Part shown: piece by piece, positions 17,179 to 24,909 of the stretch | How the letters are laid out: every line of letters begins with the position of its first letter | Numbering within the stretch: the first letter of the stretch is position 1 | Virus record (IMG/VR): IMGVR_UViG_3300010153_000021 | Location: 1-40,019 of that record | Source of the DNA: a virus | Length of the DNA stretch: 40,019 nt | Reading direction: 5' to 3' (one strand) | Translations under genes and position numbers: made by a program | Notes under the pieces: generated by a model | What the model was told of the DNA's origin: nothing | The model's input: the letters and a program-made list of their open reading frames with translations, nothing else | Database searches by the model: none

Positions 17179-17510
17179 TAAACGGACTCTCTAGGAACTT
17201 CTTCGCTCCCATTATCACTTTTTCCATGAAGGTTTTTACCTTCTTCTTTCGCTTCCTTTGATAAGGCATCTAATTTCTCCTTGTCTCTTTTTTTTATATA
17301 CTCCATAACATCCTCCGTGTCTTCTTTCATCTCTAGCAATCCGTACAATGTGCTTGACACTAAGTCTATTTTATTATTTAGATATTTAATATAGTTATCT
17401 TGACTCACTATTACGGAATCTAGAGTCTCAAGTATCTGTATAATATCTCTTATTGTTGGTTTTTTCTTTGTTTTCTTCATAATTAAATGGGTGATATAGG
17501 CGCCAACCAT
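17178..17510 (-). CDS. Coiled-coil hypothetical protein
   Basis: Up to 110 residues, helical, with leucine heptads (about 24-66) and a charged, Lys/Glu-rich C terminus. The start is uncertain: ATG 17510 adds MVGAYITHLI, while ATG 17480 gives a clean MKKTKKKPTI start. Neither has a strong Shine-Dalgarno site. The outer inverted repeat of the structured element upstream (17488-17497) lies inside the first codons of the long form, so translation of this gene may be controlled by RNA structure. Function unknown. Confidence 0.65.
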   Translation of the reverse strand: MVGAYITHLIMKKTKKKPTIRDIIQILETLDSVIVSQDNYIKYLNNKIDLVSSTLYGLLEMKEDTEDVMEYIKKRDKEKLDALSKEAKEEGKNLHGKSDNGSEEVPRESV

Positions 17511-17587
17511 TCATAGTCAAACCTTATATACCACAAACTAAATAGTCCTTTCTATAGTTATTGTTATACGATTCATAATGTACCATG

Positions 17588-17679
17588 ATATCACCCACTT
17601 TAGGAGCCGTGGTGGGTAGCGAACCCACCTAAACTCTACAGTTTCACGGCTCTATCGAGAGGCTAACTATGCAGTTAGC
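17588..17679 (-). ncRNA. Candidate structured RNA element with tRNA-like fold
   Basis: Between 17511 and 17666 there is no gene but strong structure. An 8-bp stem (17604-17611 with 17645-17652) closes a junction holding two perfect hairpins: 17612-17628 (GTGGG/CCCAC, 7-base loop) and 17631-17644 (AAACT/AGTTT, 4-base loop). A further hairpin, GCTAACT/AGTTAGC, spans 17662-17679 and contains the stop codon of the HTH gene. A third copy of ACCCAC at 17593-17598 can compete for GTGGGT (17612-17617). A 10-bp inverted repeat (17488-17497 / 17588-17597) encloses the region. Shown on the minus strand because both flanking genes are leftward. There is no U-run, so not a simple terminator. Confidence 0.55.
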
Positions 17680-17867
17680 TTGTACGTAGCGAATCCCCTT
17701 CTTGTATCTGTAGTAATATTAAGACCATGCTCGTTCCTTAGTCTATGTATTACTGCAGCTAGTCTAAAAATGTTTAACCTTTTTACTGCTGTAAGAGGGT
17801 TAATTGATTTTCCACTAGTTAACCAAGTCTTAACTCTTTCTACTTGACTTTTTCTTTTTCTCGCCAT
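17667..17867 (-). CDS. Small helix-turn-helix DNA-binding protein
   Basis: 66 residues. SGKSINPLTAVKRLNIFRLA (18-37) followed by AVIHRLRNEHGLNITTD and a final YKL strand matches the phage/proteobacterial winged-HTH family I know as HTH_39. AAAGGAG sits 8 bases before the ATG. It probably regulates transcription or assists replication. Its stop codon lies in the loop of the 17662-17679 hairpin, so its mRNA end is structured; autoregulation is possible but unproven. Confidence 0.85.
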   Translation of the reverse strand: MARKRKSQVERVKTWLTSGKSINPLTAVKRLNIFRLAAVIHRLRNEHGLNITTDTRRGFATYKLTA

Positions 17868-18087
17868 TAATGGCTCCTTTCTCTTTGCTTATCTTATTAT
17901 AGAAACTTCTAAATCGATTTACAAGCTGATACTCTTGAGATAATGTAAGGTCGAATATTTGTTTTCCTACTAAATCTTTCTCAAACCAAAACGTTCTTTT
18001 GATTTTTAAAAAATTATCTAGGCCGTTTTCCCAACCATACTTATCTGTAAAAGCTTCTTCTATCTCGACATACTTCTTAGCTTCCAA
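17830..18087 (-). CDS. Hypothetical protein
   Basis: 85 residues, charged, with aromatic-rich segments (KRTFWFEKDLVGKQIFDLTL) and a Lys/Ser tail (KKKKSSRKS). It overlaps the HTH gene by 38 bases and the gene upstream by 11. No motif is recognised. It belongs to the SSB/recombination operon by position. Confidence 0.7.
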   Translation of the reverse strand: MEAKKYVEIEEAFTDKYGWENGLDNFLKIKRTFWFEKDLVGKQIFDLTLSQEYQLVNRFRSFYNKISKEKGAINGEKKKKSSRKS

Positions 18088-18298
18088 AATCAGTATTTAA
18101 TCTACTAGGATATATCTCTTCTTCTGCTGATGTCATACCTCCTTCTATATTGCTCTTAGCTAATCTATTGTATTCAGCTTTTAGCTTACTACTAAGAGTT
18201 TTTATAGATTTTTTAGTACTCATGCTCCATGATTTAGTTTCGCATAGAGACTCTAAACCTAGCAGTATATATCCATATTCTGAGTTAGTTATTTTCAT
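18077..18298 (-). CDS. Hypothetical helical protein
   Basis: 73 residues from ATG 18298, which overlaps the stop of the SSB-like gene (TAATG). A longer frame from 18337 would add an Arg-rich leader and is rejected because the TAATG start is the local rule. The sequence YGYILLGLESLCETKSWSM followed by a basic helix suggests a small alpha-helical protein. Function unknown. Confidence 0.7.
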   Translation of the reverse strand: MKITNSEYGYILLGLESLCETKSWSMSTKKSIKTLSSKLKAEYNRLAKSNIEGGMTSAEEEIYPSRLNTDFGS

Positions 18299-18828
18299 TA
18301 GAATGGCAATCCGTCTTCGTCTTCTCCACCCTCCCATTTAAAAACATTAACTACCTTAGGTGTTACTACTGGATTTCCTTCTCTATTAGTCCATTCATCG
18401 TGGTCTACCCTAATCATACATGCCTTACCATCTATATCACTAGCACTTGCGTACGGCAAAGAATATATAGTACTACCATCGACCTCTTTAGACTTAGGTT
18501 CTAATCCTAATGTAGAAACAAAATTCATATAAGATTTATTGTTCCCGCTATTCTCTGATAGGTTAGGATATTTATCCTTATCAGGAGATTTGAATCTAAA
18601 TATACCCTTAGACTTTACATTTCGATTCTTAAAATCTCCAGACGCTATCTTAAAATTAGGTATAAATATATCTGCCAAGAACTTTCCCTGAACCGTTATA
18701 TTCTCTTTTAGCTCTAACCCTATAACATGAGCCTCGTAATCTCCCTTCTTTAAAGTTTCGTACTTATTATCATCTTTAGATGGGTCGTAATAAGACTCAT
18801 CTTTATTATCATTAAATAAATCACTCAT
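18298..18828 (-). CDS. SSB-like / DUF669-type single-stranded DNA-binding protein
   Basis: 176 residues. The body is beta-rich (residues 22-150: KKGDYEAHVIGLELKE, KGIFRFKSP, GKACMIRVDHDEWTNREGN), as in phage DUF669/SSB-like OB folds. The C terminus, GGEDEDGLPF, is the acidic DDxLPF-type tip by which bacterial SSBs recruit partners. It would coat phage ssDNA and hand it to the annealing protein encoded just before it (8-base overlap). SSB assignment is from tip and context; the family name is from memory. Confidence 0.8.
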   Translation of the reverse strand: MSDLFNDNKDESYYDPSKDDNKYETLKKGDYEAHVIGLELKENITVQGKFLADIFIPNFKIASGDFKNRNVKSKGIFRFKSPDKDKYPNLSENSGNNKSYMNFVSTLGLEPKSKEVDGSTIYSLPYASASDIDGKACMIRVDHDEWTNREGNPVVTPKVVNVFKWEGGEDEDGLPF

Positions 18829-19441
18829 TTATTTCTCCTTTGTTTTCTTTTAGTGTTTCTATTTTATTCATTACTCTTTTTAAATCGGTCTTAAGTATTT
18901 CTCCTTTATCTAATAGACCTGTTATCTTGTTTTTTGTTTCATCATCTAATTCTTCCATAGAGGATTTTATACTATTTATTTCCTCTTCTGAAAGTGTAAG
19001 ATCTTCTATTCTGTTTCTGTAAACATCGTCAGCTATATTAAGGTACATGTTTAGAGCTTTTTTTATCGCATCTGTATTTGAAGCCTTGATATCATTTCCT
19101 ATATCAACAAACTCGTCGCTCCCTCTTTTCTTTTGAATGCGGTGGGCAGCTACAGCGTCTCCCTCTCTCCATACACCATTATCAAACCATCTAAGTCTAC
19201 CATGGACTACATAAGAAGCTCCACCTAATGCTTCACTCTTTATTATATGCCAACTCCATCCTGGGAAATGTGTATCTGCTACATCACGCATATAACTATA
19301 CTCTACGTAATCTACTCCCATCTTATTTTTTACAAAAAACTTAGGAGTATCTATATTAGATACGTCTTTATGTTTCTGAGTAATAAGATTCATGTCTACT
19401 TGTTCGACAGATATAGATTTAGCTATTTCTATGTCATTCAT
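18821..19441 (-). CDS. Rad52-like single-strand annealing protein
   Basis: 206 residues. The core motif set fits the Rad52/Sak-type family: YVEYSYMRDVADTHFPGW at 45-62, SYVVHGRLRW at 76-85, a long gap, then IGNDIKASNTDAIKKALNMY at 114-133 and ADDVYR. A C-terminal charged helix (about 145-206) follows. It anneals complementary single strands in phage recombination and repair. Partners are adjacent: SSB-like protein downstream, PD-(D/E)XK nuclease upstream. The start overlaps the previous stop (ATGA). Confidence 0.85.
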   Translation of the reverse strand: MNDIEIAKSISVEQVDMNLITQKHKDVSNIDTPKFFVKNKMGVDYVEYSYMRDVADTHFPGWSWHIIKSEALGGASYVVHGRLRWFDNGVWREGDAVAAHRIQKKRGSDEFVDIGNDIKASNTDAIKKALNMYLNIADDVYRNRIEDLTLSEEEINSIKSSMEELDDETKNKITGLLDKGEILKTDLKRVMNKIETLKENKGEINE

Positions 19442-19641
19442 GCTTCTGCTCCTTCATCTACTATTACATCGAGTATATTATTAATACCTTTTTCTTCTGC
19501 AATCTCTAATGCTTCGCTCATCCTATCCCTAAAACTTTCATGTTTCTCGGGAAAAGCAACTACCTGCATTAGACTACCTAAAGCTAATTCTAGCTGAAGT
19601 ATTCTAAACTCGAGTATTTTTATGTTTGTTTTTTTATCCAT
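19438..19641 (-). CDS. Small helical protein in recombination operon
   Basis: 67 residues from ATG 19641, which forms TAATG with the nuclease stop; a longer frame from 19665 is rejected. The sequence is helical (LEFRILQLELALGSLMQVV) with an acidic end. It is placed between nuclease and annealing protein, so a recombination accessory role is possible. No family recognised. Confidence 0.7.
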   Translation of the reverse strand: MDKKTNIKILEFRILQLELALGSLMQVVAFPEKHESFRDRMSEALEIAEEKGINNILDVIVDEGAEA

Positions 19642-20513
19642 TATTTTCTCTCTATATGTGGACACACCTCTCTTACTGGACAGTATCTTTCACATTTTCT
19701 ACCATTCCAAGTCTCTTCAGGTGTACACATCTCTGGTTGTTTTTTATTTTCTAGAGAAGACACTAGAGTGTCTCTTTTCTCTAAAAATCTTTCTTCTAAT
19801 ACGTCGTTATTGATAGTAGGTATTTCCACTAGATATATATTTTTATATATACCTCTACTCATAGCTGCATGAACTCCTCCATCTCGTATAGTCATTTGTA
19901 GATACATATTATCTACAGGATATCCATTTTTTTCTAACATAAGTCTGTAGAAATTTACCTGCCAACTCCAATCTCCGAAATCTGCTGTTGCAGGGTCTCT
20001 GTAGAATACCTTTACTTGCTTAGGTGTTCCAGCCTTTCCCCACCTACCACTCTTTTTATAGACTTCTATCGGGTCGCTTTCTGTTCTATGTCGAATACCT
20101 AGAATTTGAGACGCTTTATAAGAACCTGTATTCTTATAGTCTATTAAGGATTTAGATTTACTATCATACAAATCTACAATACCTGTAATGTCTTTATATT
20201 TTAAAGCTATCTCAGCTAACATACTCTCATCTTCAGCAGAATCTTCTAACTTATTATGATGTATAGTTCCCGCGAGAGAGAACGCATTGTCTTGTGGGTC
20301 TACATAATAGTCTTCAGTCCTTTGTAGATATGCTTGGCAAGTTCCTATAAGTAATTCTGTAGTAGATGGAGGCCTATTATTATCTCTCTGTTTAGACATA
20401 TAAAGAAGAGTTGGCATAGCCATACCCATTCTCTCTACATCAACATCTCTATTATTTACATCTTCTAGTGAGACTATCTCACCATCGGGGTACTTAAAAC
20501 CTTTTAATGGCAT
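19641..20513 (-). CDS. PD-(D/E)XK exonuclease with Fe-S cysteines (Cas4/RecB-like)
   Basis: 290 residues. Catalytic elements: H85-H86, GIVD (D114), LIDYKNTG (D125, K127) and QVNFYR (Q185), the RecB/Cas4 signature. Four cysteines at C59, C274, C278 and C284 copy the one-plus-three arrangement of Cas4/AddB 4Fe-4S clusters. It would resect double-strand ends to feed the Rad52-like protein. There is no CRISPR array, so a recombination rather than spacer-acquisition role is preferred. GGAGG lies 5 bases before the ATG. Confidence 0.88.
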   Translation of the reverse strand: MPLKGFKYPDGEIVSLEDVNNRDVDVERMGMAMPTLLYMSKQRDNNRPPSTTELLIGTCQAYLQRTEDYYVDPQDNAFSLAGTIHHNKLEDSAEDESMLAEIALKYKDITGIVDLYDSKSKSLIDYKNTGSYKASQILGIRHRTESDPIEVYKKSGRWGKAGTPKQVKVFYRDPATADFGDWSWQVNFYRLMLEKNGYPVDNMYLQMTIRDGGVHAAMSRGIYKNIYLVEIPTINNDVLEERFLEKRDTLVSSLENKKQPEMCTPEETWNGRKCERYCPVREVCPHIERK

Positions 20514-20575
20514 CTAATCCTCCGAATTTAGGGTTTTTAATTTACTAATTATATTCATATTCTGTCAACCTTTAT

Positions 20576-21832
20576 TTACTTTTTATTATTAAATTTTTGT
20601 ATTCTAGATTTTACGTAGTCTACCATAAGTTCATCTACTTTAATCATATTCTTGAATATAGTATCTAAATCGGCAATGGCAACTATGTCAAACAATCCAT
20701 TGAAGACTGCTTCTTTTTCTAGAAAAAATGCTCTATCTTTTTCACTACCCTCTCTGGATAACATTAGCCCAGTCTCTACTATAGAGTTACATAGCTTTAT
20801 CCAATTTGTTATTTTAATAGAGTTTGTAGTTCCTGAATGATATCTAAACTCTATAGTACCTAAATAGAATCTTGCATGTAAGTTTAATCCGTGGTATCTA
20901 CTATCATTATATTTCTCACTACTAACTCCATATCCATCATAATACATTTCTACAAAGCGTTCTGAGCTATTGCATTCTTTTAAATCGTCAAGAGGCATCT
21001 CCATCGGCTTACACCAATTACTATTACGTCTACTCTCTGGCATCATTGAGAATATATAGCTTTCTATCTTTTTATTAACTATAGATATCCATTTTAAATC
21101 TTCCCAAGTAGTATCTGTAGCGTCTATATGTATATGTAAACCACAAGACCTGTTAACATCTACACCATAAGAGCGAGACCAAGTACTTAGATTATCTATT
21201 CTCTCTTTAAGTAAGTCTCCATTAGCAGGTTTAGAGATTAACTCGATGCCATCTCCATGTATACTTCCATCGTATGTACTGCTCCACCCATGTGGGATGT
21301 CAGCTCTAGCAAAAGAGTCTCCGTTTTCATCTTTATCTGTATGGTCTAATACGACCTCAGACTCTATACCAACAAGTCTAGATATATTTAAAGTATTAAA
21401 AGTCTCTGAATTACTATGATTGACTCTTATCTTTGTACATCTATCAGCATAATGACTCGCGGGGTCTCCATCACTCTCGCAATAACAACTATCACAAACA
21501 TACTCGTCAGAACTTTCTATACATCTCATCTCATCGTGCCAAGTTGGCTCTTCGCAATGTTCACACCAATTAAAAGAATTATCTCTACAAGATTCGCAGT
21601 AATATTGGTTGTCAGGCCCATAGTACATAGCATCAGAATCCTCTACTGTTGCACAATCAGAACACTCTATATAATCATCGCTACTTTCATAGCAGTCTAC
21701 ACAGAGAGACTCTCCAGTAGATAATGATATACTAGTAGTTTCTTCTTCTCTAAATGACTCTTCGCACTCTAGACACTCGTAATCAAAGTTTTCTTCGGGT
21801 GTCTCATCAGACGCTTTATATCTTGGTGGCAT
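20576..21832 (-). CDS. Amidoligase with tandem zinc modules (copy 1)
   Basis: 418 residues from ATG 21832, chosen for a perfect AGGAGG 4 bases upstream; a frame from 21904 would add 24 Cys-rich residues and overlap the previous gene. Three four-Cys zinc modules (C20/23/44/47, C57/60/79/82, C90/93/113/116) precede an Amidoligase_2-type domain: GIESE at 155-159, DGS at 188-190, E197 with SKP, CGLHIHID at 230-237, HGLNLH at 314-319, GTIEFRYH at 325-332. This glutamine-synthetase-like family forms amide bonds between a carboxylate and an amine using ATP. Substrate unknown. Paralogue of the gene at 23256. Confidence 0.85.
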   Translation of the reverse strand: MPPRYKASDETPEENFDYECLECEESFREEETTSISLSTGESLCVDCYESSDDYIECSDCATVEDSDAMYYGPDNQYYCESCRDNSFNWCEHCEEPTWHDEMRCIESSDEYVCDSCYCESDGDPASHYADRCTKIRVNHSNSETFNTLNISRLVGIESEVVLDHTDKDENGDSFARADIPHGWSSTYDGSIHGDGIELISKPANGDLLKERIDNLSTWSRSYGVDVNRSCGLHIHIDATDTTWEDLKWISIVNKKIESYIFSMMPESRRNSNWCKPMEMPLDDLKECNSSERFVEMYYDGYGVSSEKYNDSRYHGLNLHARFYLGTIEFRYHSGTTNSIKITNWIKLCNSIVETGLMLSREGSEKDRAFFLEKEAVFNGLFDIVAIADLDTIFKNMIKVDELMVDYVKSRIQKFNNKK

Positions 21833-21840
21833 ACATCCTC

Positions 21841-22134
21841 CTATGAGATAGCAGTATGAGCGGAGATAACGGCAATTACTACAGCACTTATTACCTTTAT
21901 CCAACCCATAGATTTAAGAGAATCGTATATCTTATCTGTATCAGTAGAATCAACATCGATATCTCCAAAGTCTTTAATTTGTAAACAAAGAAACTCTCTA
22001 TACTCTTCGAAAGTCTTTCCATGTATAAATGGATTATTACTAGCTCTCTCGTATAGCTTTTTTAAGACGTATTCTTTGTTTCTCATTCTAATAGGATTGG
22101 GAAACCCTAGTAAAATAATTTTCTTATCTTTCAT
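21841..22134 (-). CDS. Small tail-anchored membrane protein
   Basis: 97 residues from ATG 22134, with AAGGAG 7 bases upstream; ATG 22167 would overlap the amidotransferase gene. The soluble part is charged, with an RMRNKEYVLKKLYERASNNP helix, and one C-terminal membrane segment follows (WIKVISAVVIAVISAHTAIS). It sits between the amidotransferase and amidoligase 1, so it could anchor or regulate the complex. This is inference from position. Confidence 0.75.
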   Translation of the reverse strand: MKDKKIILLGFPNPIRMRNKEYVLKKLYERASNNPFIHGKTFEEYREFLCLQIKDFGDIDVDSTDTDKIYDSLKSMGWIKVISAVVIAVISAHTAIS

Positions 22135-22145
22135 TTTATATCTCC

Positions 22146-23216
22146 TTATGCTCTGACTATACCACACGCTTCGGGTAGTAGTAGTTGTTTAGATAGACTA
22201 GGTTTACAAGGCTCACATACATTATAGTTGTCTACTTTGGTAAGATCTTGAGCAAACGAGTAGTCTCCACACCACTCGCACGACTCTACATCCTCGTAAC
22301 AATCATAACATATATCTATATCATCACCTAAGTTAATTAGATTAGACTCTTCGTAATAGACATTACAGGTGTCGCATTTTACTTCCTCTACAATTACCTC
22401 AGCCGCTGATTGATTGCTGTATATAGTGTTTTCGTAATACGTAGTATCAGCGTATTTCCAATTACTATATATATCACTAACCCTATCTATAGGTTTAAAG
22501 GTCTCATAGGTTACTGAGTCTCTAGAGCCAAAGTTACTAGTATCAAATGAATATATCTTATTAACTTCTAGACTTCTATTCTTTAATGCAAGTCCAGCTC
22601 TATTCATAGCACCCTCTAGTATAGCATTAGTAGAAGCCCATAGCAATATCTTAGCTTTTTTCCAATAAGCTACAGATATAGGTCTACTAGACTCTCTAGC
22701 TAGATGAATTATTTCATTACTATCTTTTACCCAAGACAATGCAAAGTCTCCATCTAACTGCTCTAAAGCATCTACATCTCTCATATTATTAAGATATGCA
22801 AATATCACTTCAGAGTCTACTTGAAGGTTTTTATTGTACTTTTTCGCTAGAGTATTATAGTTATATATTACTCCATTGTGAGCACCTAGAACATCTCCTA
22901 TCTCAAATGGATGTGCATTACGTTTTGTAATCTCTCCATGAGTTGCTAGTCTAACATGCCCTATACCTATAGTAGAATTACTATCTATTCTATCTAGTAT
23001 ATTAGACTTCCAAGTCTCGTGCTTAACTACTTTATCTGAAGCAACTATAGACTTGAATGTACTTCTACTAGCAGGGTTTATGATAGATATTCCTGTACTA
23101 TCAGTTCCTCTCACAACTGAATCACTAGCTAGATTAGTAAAAACCTCTCTTAATGTTTCTAGTTGTTGATTTGTCTGGCCGTCGCTTTTCTTAGCGAATC
23201 CGAATATTCCACACAT
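22146..23216 (-). CDS. Class II glutamine amidotransferase with C-terminal zinc modules
   Basis: 356 residues. It starts MCGIFGF, so Cys2 becomes the N-terminal nucleophile of an Ntn-hydrolase glutaminase. Matching signatures are RGTDSTG at 36-42, GHVRLATHG at 86-94, N100, HNG at 113-115 and DGDFAL at 155-160. The domain releases ammonia from glutamine. There is no synthetase domain; instead residues 281-337 hold two four-Cys modules (C281/284/303/306, C313/316/334/337) like those of the flanking amidoligases. Ammonia may pass to them. AAAGGAG precedes the ATG. Confidence 0.88.
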   Translation of the reverse strand: MCGIFGFAKKSDGQTNQQLETLREVFTNLASDSVVRGTDSTGISIINPASRSTFKSIVASDKVVKHETWKSNILDRIDSNSTIGIGHVRLATHGEITKRNAHPFEIGDVLGAHNGVIYNYNTLAKKYNKNLQVDSEVIFAYLNNMRDVDALEQLDGDFALSWVKDSNEIIHLARESSRPISVAYWKKAKILLWASTNAILEGAMNRAGLALKNRSLEVNKIYSFDTSNFGSRDSVTYETFKPIDRVSDIYSNWKYADTTYYENTIYSNQSAAEVIVEEVKCDTCNVYYEESNLINLGDDIDICYDCYEDVESCEWCGDYSFAQDLTKVDNYNVCEPCKPSLSKQLLLPEACGIVRA

Positions 23217-23255
23217 ATTATCTCCTTTGTTTTTTTGTTATTTGTTTTAAGTTCT

Positions 23256-24629
23256 CTAATGTTTGTTTCTCGACATTCTCCTTTCTATATAGTCAGCAGT
23301 TGTAGGGCCTCCTATTAATTCTATTCTTTCTATTGGAGACGTTTTTATACCTTTATAATATATAAAAACATCTCTTAATTTGTCTCTATGCCTCCTCTGA
23401 GAAGATGTTAAATTACTATCTATAGACATCAGTCTAGAAGCGTTCATAATCCAATTACATAGATTTATCCAATCTGATATATCTTTTACTTTTGTAGTAC
23501 CTTCATGATATCTAAATTCTATAGTTCCTAGATAAAACCTAGAATGTAGATTTAAACCATGGTATCTAGCATCGTTATAATGACTAGTATCAGGTATACT
23601 ATCACATATTTTTCTATACCATAACCTATGTAGACCTGATAAGGAATCTACACCCTTAAGATCTTGATAAGTTAGTTTATTTAGAGTTTTACAAAATCTA
23701 TTATTAGACCTCTCTGAAGGTAATGAATCATATATAATATGTTCTACAGCTTTCATTACATATAATAAGTTTTTCATCTCATTTACTTTAAAATCTATAG
23801 CGTTATAATGTATATGTATTCCACAGCTATCATCTACGAAAGCGTCTTTATCTTGTATATTTGAATTTAATCTATATAATGCTTTATCTATATCGTCTCC
23901 TACTATCGGACTAGACGTTCGTAGCTCTGCTCCTCCACTACTTAATGAACCATCGTATACAGCTTCCCACATATCAGGAGTATCTACATAATGCTCAAAA
24001 TCGTGTCTATCAAAGCTCTCTGTATCGCAGTCTATTAACTCTGGGTATATTAACTCTGCTTCGATACCTACGTGCCGTCGTACTTTGTTTATAGTATTTA
24101 TAGGCTTTTTAAAGCTACTAGATGGAAGTCTCATAGGAGGTCTACTCGTAATACTATCTACTATATTAGAATAACATCTCTCACAATAACATCTATCTGA
24201 ATAATAAGAAAATTTATCGCTACTTATCTCTCTATGCTTATCTCTGATAATTTCTCTTCGAAGACTCATTCTATTAGAAGAAAGAAATTCTCGCTGACGC
24301 TCATTGAAAGTTAAGTCTATAATCTCGTAATCATCACAATCTACACATGAGATTATCATATCATCGATGCATCTATTACAAATACAAAATATATTAAACT
24401 CTTCAAAAGGTGTAGTCATCTCTTTTAAAGTTTCTGAGGAAATTCTATTATCTACAAAAGATTCTAGATATCTACTTTGCTCGCAAAGCCCACACTCTTG
24501 AGTCCTATCATGTATACATTCACTACATATATATCCATCAAGTCTACTTGAATAGTAGCTCTCTTCTAGTTCTATATCTGCACCACAGCCCTCGCAACAA
24601 GTCATGTCTACTGTTATCAGAGTAGTCAT
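23256..24629 (-). CDS. Amidoligase with tandem zinc modules (copy 2)
   Basis: 457 residues. Zinc modules: C12/15/35/38, then C46/49 with C82/84/87, and C95/98 with C147/149/152. The C-terminal domain is a paralogue of copy 1: GIEAE at 188-192, DGS at 226-228, E235 with SSP, CGIHIHYN at 269-276, YHGLNLHSRFYLGTIEFRYH at 356-375. Shared residues are those expected for ATP/metal and substrate binding in Amidoligase_2. The two copies differ outside the core, so two substrates or two steps are likely. AAGGTGA lies before ATG 24629, which overlaps the upstream stop (TAATG). Confidence 0.85.
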   Translation of the reverse strand: MTTLITVDMTCCEGCGADIELEESYYSSRLDGYICSECIHDRTQECGLCEQSRYLESFVDNRISSETLKEMTTPFEEFNIFCICNRCIDDMIISCVDCDDYEIIDLTFNERQREFLSSNRMSLRREIIRDKHREISSDKFSYYSDRCYCERCYSNIVDSITSRPPMRLPSSSFKKPINTINKVRRHVGIEAELIYPELIDCDTESFDRHDFEHYVDTPDMWEAVYDGSLSSGGAELRTSSPIVGDDIDKALYRLNSNIQDKDAFVDDSCGIHIHYNAIDFKVNEMKNLLYVMKAVEHIIYDSLPSERSNNRFCKTLNKLTYQDLKGVDSLSGLHRLWYRKICDSIPDTSHYNDARYHGLNLHSRFYLGTIEFRYHEGTTKVKDISDWINLCNWIMNASRLMSIDSNLTSSQRRHRDKLRDVFIYYKGIKTSPIERIELIGGPTTADYIERRMSRNKH

Positions 24630-24769
24630 TAGTTCACCTTATCTATTATATAAGAAACTAGAGACTTAAAAGGTAGAGCAATTACAGCCGCTACTAATGT
24701 ATATATACTAGGGTGTGCCTCTCCACATAGTCCTGATATATGTAATAATATATGGTATATCTCATTCAT
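24629..24769 (-). CDS. Membrane micropeptide
   Basis: 46 residues with one membrane segment (about 21-39, IYTLVAAVIALPFKSLVSY). AAGGA lies before the ATG. It ends TAATG with amidoligase 2 and begins with an ATGA overlap with the gene before it, so it is translated with its neighbours. No family recognised. Confidence 0.6.
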   Translation of the reverse strand: MNEIYHILLHISGLCGEAHPSIYTLVAAVIALPFKSLVSYIIDKVN

Positions 24770-24909
24770 ATCTCTTTCCTTATTTTATCTATATTTATTT
24801 TTATATCGTCAATTATTTCTACATTATCCTCTAAGATAGTCTGCATCTTATCTACACTACGCTGATATCTCTTGGCATGTCTCTCTATATCATCAAATAT
24901 ACTACTCAT
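24766..24909 (-). CDS. Small coiled-coil peptide
   Basis: 47 residues, an uninterrupted charged helix with isoleucine/leucine heptads (KMQTILEDNVEIIDDIKINI). It overlaps its neighbours at both ends (24902-24909 and 24766-24769), as expected of a packed early operon. Function unknown. Confidence 0.6.
   Translation of the reverse strand: MSSIFDDIERHAKRYQRSVDKMQTILEDNVEIIDDIKINIDKIRKEI

Noticed and set aside
17604-17652. tRNA gene or tRNA-derived attP
   Set aside because: The outer and T-arm-like stems fit, but there is no anticodon arm, the loop lacks the conserved A58, there is no CCA, and the total is under 50 bases. No integrase is present.
19641-20513. Cas4 as part of a CRISPR system
   Set aside because: No repeats or other cas genes; neighbours are phage recombination genes.
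22146-23216. Asparagine synthetase or GlmS
   Set aside because: Only the glutaminase domain is present; the C-terminal part is zinc modules with no synthetase or isomerase domain.
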